Below are positions 22,681 to 27,823 of a DNA stretch of 27,823 nt, in pieces; the stretch's first letter is position 1, and each line of letters begins with the position of its first letter. The DNA is from Tenderia sp965602225 (lineage in GTDB: Bacteria > Pseudomonadota > Gammaproteobacteria > Tenderiales > Tenderiaceae). Under the pieces are notes generated by a model. That model had not been told where the DNA came from. It worked only from the letters and a program-made list of their open reading frames with translations, and did not search any database. Position numbers and translations under genes: made by a program. The stretch spans positions 1 to 27,823 of the forward strand of contig CBFCYE010000033.1 in assembly GCA_965602225.1 (NCBI GenBank), in the 5' to 3' direction.

Positions 22681-23088
22681 TTATTTGGCAGTCGCTGACT
22701 TCCAGCTATGTACCTTTTTAAAGATGAACTTTACAAACGGGCCATCAAGCTTGCGCTCACTGTAATACCAAAACTCCATACTGCCCTTTTTGATAGTTAG
22801 CGGTGCCCCCAAGAGTTCACGTACCTCATCGTAGTTATAACCAACGCTGAGTCGATTCCAGTTTGATTGATCCAGACTATCACCGGGGTTTGTGGGCTCG
22901 GAATTCTGCTCTATCATTTGCATCATTTCAGGTGATTCAAGTGCATCCAGGCGACGCTCAAGCTCAATAACACGCGAGGTCAAGTCGACAACCTTCTGCT
23001 CTAAGGCAATATCAGACGAGGCGTAACTCAAGCTGGAACACGCAAGCCCAAGCAGTAAAAAGCATTTAATCTGGGTTCCTAATTGCAT
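22681..23088 (-). CDS. Small exported protein with coiled coil and BamE/SmpA-like domain, 135 aa
   Basis: Start at ATG 23088, set by GAGG 7 bases upstream; an open frame extends nine codons further to a TTG but with no supporting site. Residues 1-23 are a signal peptide (cleavage near SYA; the Cys lacks a proper lipobox). A heptad-like coiled coil follows (LEQKVVDLTSRVIELERRLD, ~28-47). The C-terminal ~60 residues have the SmpA/OmlA pattern: LSVGYNYDEVRELLGAP, then FWYYS and FVKFIFKK, as in BamE-type small folds that mediate protein contacts at the outer membrane. It lies just downstream of der in the same direction, with a 101-base gap. The exact function is unknown. Confidence 0.75.
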   Translation of the reverse strand: MQLGTQIKCFLLLGLACSSLSYASSDIALEQKVVDLTSRVIELERRLDALESPEMMQMIEQNSEPTNPGDSLDQSNWNRLSVGYNYDEVRELLGAPLTIKKGSMEFWYYSERKLDGPFVKFIFKKVHSWKSATAK

Positions 23089-23189
23089 CTCTATTCCTCG
23101 TATAAATATGATCAAAGCAATACTATCTTGGCCACTACTGGCATATCGATTCAGTCTTAGGCCAACAATTCAAAAGCTACGCTCTATGT

Positions 23190-24602
23190 TTACTTACGGC
23201 CTTTCTGTTTTGTCTTGGAAGATTGTTTAGAATCTGTTTTTTTGTACTTCTGACTCTGGCGCTGAGCCGGTGTCTTTGCCTGCACCGCATAAGGGTTATC
23301 ACCTGACTTAAATTCAACCCGAACCGGCGTGCCCTTAAGTTTGTATACCTTACGAAAAATATTAACCAGGTAGCGTTTGTACGCCCCCGGCATCGATTCG
23401 GTTTGGTTGCCATGAACAACAATTAATGGTGGATTCCTGCCGCCCTGATGAGCATAACGCAGCTTGATTCGACGCCCTTTTACCATCGGTGGTTGATGCT
23501 GACTAACGGCATCTTCAAGGGTGCGAGTTAGATCTGGTGTCGGCAGCTTTTTGATCGCTGCCGCAAAGGCGGCATCAACAGATTCAAACAAATGGCCTAC
23601 GCCTGTGCCGTGTAAGGCAGAGATAAAATGCATCTCGGCAAAGTCTAAGAATGGCAGACGTCTATCCAACTCCGTCTTCATTCTTTCACGGGCATTTTTT
23701 TCCAGCCCATCCCATTTGTTAACAGCGATGACCATTGCCCGGCCGGCATCGAGGGCAAAGCCTGCCAGGGTCGCGTCCTGATCAGACAGACCATCATGGG
23801 CATCAAGCACCAGGATCACCACATTGGCCTCTTCTATAGCTTGCAGTGCCTTGATGACACTAAATTTTTCTACCGTCTCATTTATCCGGCCACGGCGACG
23901 CACCCCGGCGGTATCGATCAAAGTATATTCTTTTCCTTCGCGCTCAAAGGGAATGAAAATACTATCGCGGGTTGTGCCAGGCATATCAAAGGCAACCACC
24001 CGCTCCTCACCCATGATCCGATTAACCAGGGTAGACTTACCCACATTAGGTCGACCAATGATGGCAACCTTAACGCTACCATCCTCTTCCTCTTCATCGC
24101 CCTCTTCGGCTTCAGGCAAATCCGCTAATACCACCTGCATCATCCGCGTTACATTACGGCCATGAGTTGCCGCAATCGCCAGCGGTTCGCCCATGCCTAG
24201 TCCCTGAAAATCAATGATGCCTATGGTTTCATCAGTGCCATCTATTTTATTCACGACGACAAAAATCGGCTTATTTATACGGCGCAACTGCGCCACAATT
24301 TGCTCATCGCCAGCCATCAGGCCTGCGCGAGCATCAACCAAAAATAGAACAATATCGGCTTCACCAATAGCCTGATGCACCTGGTCAACCATCTGTATCT
24401 CGACACCTTCGGCATCACCACTTAGACCACCGGTATCAACAACGATGTAGGGCTTTTCACCGACACGACCGGTACCGTATTGACGATCACGGGTAAGGCC
24501 TGGGTAATCTGCTACCAGCGCATTACGACTTTTAGTGAGTTGGTTAAACAGCGTCGATTTACCGACATTGGGACGTCCAACCAGTGCTATGACAGGTTTC
24601 AT
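23190..24602 (-). CDS. der: Ribosome biogenesis GTPase Der
   Basis: Essential double GTPase for 50S ribosomal subunit maturation. Two G domains are intact: P-loops GRPNVGKS at 9-16 and 183-190, DTGG and DTAG switch II motifs, and NKID and NKWD guanine-specificity motifs. An acidic linker (EAEEGDEEEEDGS, ~163-176) joins them, and a KH-like C-terminal domain (~355-440) ends in a basic Lys/Gln/Ser tail. The length of 470 is normal. The start is 12 bases past the bamB stop, with AGGTAG about 10 bases upstream, so der is likely the distal gene of a hisS-yfgM-bamB-der transcript. Confidence 0.98.
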   Translation of the reverse strand: MKPVIALVGRPNVGKSTLFNQLTKSRNALVADYPGLTRDRQYGTGRVGEKPYIVVDTGGLSGDAEGVEIQMVDQVHQAIGEADIVLFLVDARAGLMAGDEQIVAQLRRINKPIFVVVNKIDGTDETIGIIDFQGLGMGEPLAIAATHGRNVTRMMQVVLADLPEAEEGDEEEEDGSVKVAIIGRPNVGKSTLVNRIMGEERVVAFDMPGTTRDSIFIPFEREGKEYTLIDTAGVRRRGRINETVEKFSVIKALQAIEEANVVILVLDAHDGLSDQDATLAGFALDAGRAMVIAVNKWDGLEKNARERMKTELDRRLPFLDFAEMHFISALHGTGVGHLFESVDAAFAAAIKKLPTPDLTRTLEDAVSQHQPPMVKGRRIKLRYAHQGGRNPPLIVVHGNQTESMPGAYKRYLVNIFRKVYKLKGTPVRVEFKSGDNPYAVQAKTPAQRQSQKYKKTDSKQSSKTKQKGRK

Positions 24603-24614
24603 TGTGTAGGCTAC

Positions 24615-25745
24615 CTATTTGAGTCTCAGGGCTTCAAGGCGGCCTGACTTGCTGCGGCTGTATAAGACGCCATCTTGCACCAGCGGTGCAACACGTACAC
24701 CACTATTATCGACCTGATAACGCGCAGTGATTGCACCATCATCTTTTGAAATCCAGTGCAGCTGGCCTTCAAAATCACCAACGACAATGCTATCAGCGAA
24801 GCTAACCGGTGCACCGAGATCACGATATTTTAATTTTTCGAGTTTCCAAAGTGTGGCGCCATTGCGTCGATCAAGCGCCCAGACCAAGCCCTCGTCATCA
24901 ACAATGTATATCTTTTCATTATCAACAGTCATGCCTACCGATGTTCCCAGCTCACGGCTCCACAATGTTGCCCCGGTCAATTTTGACAGCGCCAACACCC
25001 GGCCTTGATGTGCCGCCACATAGATCACATCGGCAACAACCAGCGGTGTGGCATCAACATCAACCATCCGCTCGAGATCAGTACGGCCCTGAGGCACGAC
25101 AACAGCTGTCTCCCACTGCAACACCCCATCAAAAATGGACAGCGCCGAAAGGCGACCATTGGCTTGTCCCAGCAACACCAGCTCACCGGCAACAACCGCT
25201 GTTGCATCACCACGCAAACTCAGCGCGGGCACATGGCTGCTAAAACTCCACAACAATTCACCACTATCGGCACTCAAGGCCTGGGTGACACCATCGGCAC
25301 TACGAACAATAACAAAATTGCCACTGACCACTGGTGGTGCCAGAACTTCGCTGGACACTGAACTGCGCCAACGGATCTCACCTCCATCCTTCGCCACGGC
25401 AATCACTTCAGCCTCTGACGTCGCCAATAACAACAGATCATTAGCAATCGCCAAGCCTGCGGAAACAACTGTATCCAGCTCCTGTTGCCACAAACGTGCA
25501 GCCTTGCCTATATCATTTGCCTGAACCAGCCCGCTAGCCGAAACACTATATATAACCCCATCTTGCAAGACAGGCTGCAGATGTTCATAAACCTTATCCT
25601 GAGAAGAGGATAAGTTTGAAACTGACCACAACTGCTCAACCTTTGCAGCAGCCGCCGGCGGTTCAAGTGGTGTCGGTTCATTGATGGGAGCTGAGCTGCA
25701 AGCAACCAACGAAGCGGCAACCAACAGTGGCAAAAAATGGCGCAT
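24615..25745 (-). CDS. bamB: Outer-membrane protein assembly factor BamB (lipoprotein)
   Basis: Lipoprotein subunit of the BAM complex, which folds beta-barrels into the outer membrane. The signal MRHFLPLLVAASLVACSS has a good lipobox (LVAC, Cys16). The mature protein is a PQQ-type eight-bladed beta-propeller with repeated strands such as LLWSFSS, VLQWETAV, TLWSREL, ATLWKLE and QLHWISKDDG. The length of 376 is close to E. coli BamB (392). Its ATG overlaps the yfgM stop by one base (TAATG), indicating translational coupling. Its clients could include the large barrel encoded at 1399-7704, though that is inference. Confidence 0.97.
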   Translation of the reverse strand: MRHFLPLLVAASLVACSSAPINEPTPLEPPAAAAKVEQLWSVSNLSSSQDKVYEHLQPVLQDGVIYSVSASGLVQANDIGKAARLWQQELDTVVSAGLAIANDLLLLATSEAEVIAVAKDGGEIRWRSSVSSEVLAPPVVSGNFVIVRSADGVTQALSADSGELLWSFSSHVPALSLRGDATAVVAGELVLLGQANGRLSALSIFDGVLQWETAVVVPQGRTDLERMVDVDATPLVVADVIYVAAHQGRVLALSKLTGATLWSRELGTSVGMTVDNEKIYIVDDEGLVWALDRRNGATLWKLEKLKYRDLGAPVSFADSIVVGDFEGQLHWISKDDGAITARYQVDNSGVRVAPLVQDGVLYSRSKSGRLEALRLK

Positions 25746-26386
25746 TAACTATCCGCCTCCGGTCCACCGACATCATCAAGCTTCATATTCAACAGCGTGG
25801 CATCAACCCCAGTTTCGATAGTATCCAGCGCCCGCTGATAAGCAGCCCTGGCCATATCTCTGTTGCCGAGCGCGACATGGATGTCACCTTCAAGCTCACT
25901 GACAACAGCACCGAAGCCACCCACCCTGACGGTCTTCAATTGACTCAAGGCTTGAGCCGCATCACCATCGGCCAACAACAACCGAGCTAAACGCAGCTGC
26001 GCCACCTGTTTCAATTGTGGTTGTTTGTCCTGATCAATAACTACCTGCAGATAAGTCTTGGCAGCGGAAAAATCGCCCTCTTCAACATAGATCTTGGCCA
26101 GGCTCATGGCGCTCAGAGCGGCATAAGAGGTGCTCTGATAAGCACTCAGTATGTGTGCGCCGCGATCCTTAACTTCCTGATAGTTATTATTTTCAAGATC
26201 AGCCAGCATCACATCATATTCCATTGATGCAGACTCACGCTGCATCTGGACATTGGCCTGCCACTGCTGCCAGCCAATCAGGGAACCAAAACCAAGCACG
26301 GCACCGATGATTACCGCCTTACCGTTTTCCTTCCACCATTTCTTGATGGCATCTATCTGTTCCTGTTCTGATTCGTAAACTTCCAC
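25745..26386 (-). CDS. yfgM: YfgM family ancillary SecYEG translocon subunit
   Basis: Inner-membrane protein that, in E. coli, associates with SecYEG and PpiD and passes secreted proteins to periplasmic chaperones. A short cytoplasmic N-terminus (ESEQEQIDAIKKWWKENGK) leads to a transmembrane helix at ~24-40 (VIIGAVLGFGSLIGWQQW). A periplasmic TPR domain follows, with helices such as AALSAMSLAKIYVEEGDFSA and LRLARLLLADGDAAQAL. The 213 aa compare with about 206 in E. coli. The start codon is GTG with a strong AAGGAG 7 bases ahead. It sits 24 bases after hisS and overlaps bamB by one base. Confidence 0.95.
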   Translation of the reverse strand: MEVYESEQEQIDAIKKWWKENGKAVIIGAVLGFGSLIGWQQWQANVQMQRESASMEYDVMLADLENNNYQEVKDRGAHILSAYQSTSYAALSAMSLAKIYVEEGDFSAAKTYLQVVIDQDKQPQLKQVAQLRLARLLLADGDAAQALSQLKTVRVGGFGAVVSELEGDIHVALGNRDMARAAYQRALDTIETGVDATLLNMKLDDVGGPEADS

Positions 26387-26410
26387 AGGGCAACTCCTTT
26401 ATTCCGTTGT

Positions 26411-27694
26411 TTAATTCGAATTTAAATCTAGATGTGACTGTAGAAAAGCACCCAGTTCATTCCAGTCAACACTCTGCTGCTCTTCACCCTGGCGCAAATC
26501 CTTGACCGAAACGACTTCGTTGGCAACTTCATCTTCACCCAGAATCAAGGCCAACTTGGCACCACTCTTGTCTGCCCGTTTAAACTGAGACTTAAAACTG
26601 CCGCCACCACAATTACTGCGTATACGCAGGCGTGAATCGACGTCACGCAGGCGCTCGGCCAATAACAGGCCCGCCTGGGAGGTACCCTCACCAGCCACGA
26701 TGATATAGACATGAGGGGCATCATCAATTGCCACATCAACCTGTGCCTGCAGCAGCAATACCAAACGTTCTATGCCCATGGCAAAGCCCAGGGCTTGAGT
26801 ATCACGACCACCCAGCTGCGCAACCAGGCCGTCAAAGCGACCACCGGCACAGACGGTTCCCTGAGCACCAAGCTCACTGGTTACCCACTCAAACACGGTC
26901 TTGTTGTAATAATCCAGACCACGCACCAAGCGAGGGTTGACAACATATTCGATACCCGCGGCCGTGAGATAAGCACATAACTGTTCAAAGTGCAGCTTTG
27001 ATTCTTCATCAAGATGATCAAGCAGATTAGGCGCATCGGTAATCAACTGCTGCATCTCTGGATTCTTGCTATCGAGAATGCGCAACGGATTGCTATGCAA
27101 GCGACGCTTACTATCGTCATCCAGCTGATCTAGATGTAATTCCATATAGGCGACCAGTTTGTCACGATAAGCAGCGCGCGCATCAGCTGAACCCAGAGTA
27201 TTAATCTGTAACTGCAAGCCATTAAGCCCCAGCTCACGCCATAGCCGCGCAGTCATCATGATTAGTTCGGCATCGACATCAGGCCCAGCCAGACCAAAAC
27301 ATTCCACCCCAATCTGATGAAACTGGCGATAACGGCCCTTCTGTGGCCGTTCATGCCTGAACATCGGCCCCTTATACCAGAGACGTTGAATCTGATTGTG
27401 GGTCAGGCCATTTTCAATGCAACCACGCACACAACCGGCAGTCCCTTCAGGACGCAGGGTCAGGCTGTCACCATTGCGATCTTCGAAGGTATACATCTCC
27501 TTCTCAACGATATCCGTAACTTCACCAATGGTGCGTTTGAACAGGTCAGTTTTTTCAACAATCGGCAGACGAATTTCTTCAAGGCTATAGGCCTCAAACA
27601 CACGTCGAGCAGTATCCTCCAGCAGACGCCAGTAAGGCGTATCCTGGGGCAGGATATCGTTCATGCCACGAACGGCTTGGATATTTTTTGACAT
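26411..27694 (-). CDS. hisS: Histidyl-tRNA synthetase
   Basis: Class II aminoacyl-tRNA synthetase charging tRNA-His, 427 aa (E. coli 424). Visible motifs: the N-terminal VRGMNDILP, LRPEGTAG for ATP/histidine binding, motif 2 (MFRHERPQKGRYRQFHQIGV), the histidine-specific signature VRGLDYYNKTVFEW, GGRFDGL, and motif 3 (GFAMGIERLVLLL). The last ~100 residues are the alpha/beta anticodon-binding domain. It is the first gene of the run hisS-yfgM-bamB-der. The upstream gap contains a REP pair, and no strong Shine-Dalgarno precedes the ATG. Confidence 0.98.
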   Translation of the reverse strand: MSKNIQAVRGMNDILPQDTPYWRLLEDTARRVFEAYSLEEIRLPIVEKTDLFKRTIGEVTDIVEKEMYTFEDRNGDSLTLRPEGTAGCVRGCIENGLTHNQIQRLWYKGPMFRHERPQKGRYRQFHQIGVECFGLAGPDVDAELIMMTARLWRELGLNGLQLQINTLGSADARAAYRDKLVAYMELHLDQLDDDSKRRLHSNPLRILDSKNPEMQQLITDAPNLLDHLDEESKLHFEQLCAYLTAAGIEYVVNPRLVRGLDYYNKTVFEWVTSELGAQGTVCAGGRFDGLVAQLGGRDTQALGFAMGIERLVLLLQAQVDVAIDDAPHVYIIVAGEGTSQAGLLLAERLRDVDSRLRIRSNCGGGSFKSQFKRADKSGAKLALILGEDEVANEVVSVKDLRQGEEQQSVDWNELGAFLQSHLDLNSN

Positions 27695-27736
27695 AAAATT
27701 AGGTTTTGTTCCGTTTCAATTCCGGCTTTTCACTAC

Positions 27737-27804
27737 GAGTAGGGTGCGCCGTGCGCACCATCGTTTACCTACTCAGCATCCGGTGCGCACGGCGCACCCT
27801 ACTC
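27737..27804. repeat. Inverted REP pair (BIME-like element) upstream of hisS
   Basis: Two perfect 23-base inverted copies (27737-27759 and 27782-27804) flank a 22-base spacer. Each copy is itself a hairpin: GGTGCGC, loop CGT, GCGCACC, at 43-49/50-52/53-59 of the 27700s in the left copy. GTAG stands just outside each stem (27739-27742 on plus; CTAC at 27799-27802, i.e. GTAG on minus). GTAG or GGAG followed by a hairpin is the described form of REP elements mobilised by RAYT (TnpA-REP) transposases, and a head-to-head pair is a typical BIME. No transposase is in the window, so mobilisation would be in trans. Confidence 0.85.
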
Positions 27805-27823
27805 CTCTATTTTTCCGCTACAG

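Noticed and set aside
23796..24165. Plus-strand open frames opposite der
   Set aside because: They overlap the conserved GTPase domains of der, which fully explain the sequence.

Overview
The window looks like part of a gammaproteobacterial chromosome of moderate GC. The right half carries the block hisS - yfgM - bamB - der on the minus strand, facing xseA on the plus strand. This is the arrangement I know from Escherichia coli and relatives, where guaBA lies on the other side of xseA. In this window xseA is instead preceded by about 18 kb of surface-protein genes.

Layout. Positions 1-60 may be the 3' end of an upstream gene, followed by a terminator-like hairpin (97-114). Positions 256-18326 hold three tightly packed plus-strand genes. 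The first is a 379-residue exported DUF11-type protein. The second is a 2101-residue exported protein with DUF11, CnaB-like and Ig-like segments, a central OmpA peptidoglycan-binding domain and a very large C-terminal region that looks like an outer-membrane beta-barrel. The third is a 3525-residue (roughly 350 kDa) exported parallel beta-helix protein built from three CSLREA/choice-of-anchor-Q modules, fibronectin-III-like domains and a C-terminal DUF11-like domain. Next comes a short plus-strand run: xseA, an M23 peptidase and a Dabb-domain lipoprotein. Then come a minus-strand receiver-domain protein, a possible 69-residue membrane protein, a small exported BamE/SmpA-like protein, and der, bamB, yfgM and hisS. 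Upstream of hisS is an inverted pair of REP elements with the GTAG-plus-hairpin form.

How the genes may work together. The three surface genes share domains in pairs. The N-terminus of gene 1 resembles the N-terminus of gene 2. The C-terminal domain of gene 1 is clearly homologous to the last ~130 residues of the giant gene 3 (SASN-x-KRIPGAI in both). Gene 3 has no autotransporter barrel, LPXTG or PEP-CTERM anchor, whereas gene 2 has both a putative barrel and a peptidoglycan-binding domain. My hypothesis is that gene 2 is the outer-membrane anchor or exporter, gene 3 the displayed adhesin-like fibre, and gene 1 an adaptor or small subunit carrying the same docking domain. The individual families are known from genome annotation. 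I know of no experimental work on this trio, and the system-level role is inference. The right-hand genes are mainly housekeeping: DNA repair, ribosome assembly, outer-membrane assembly, Sec translocation quality control and tRNA charging.
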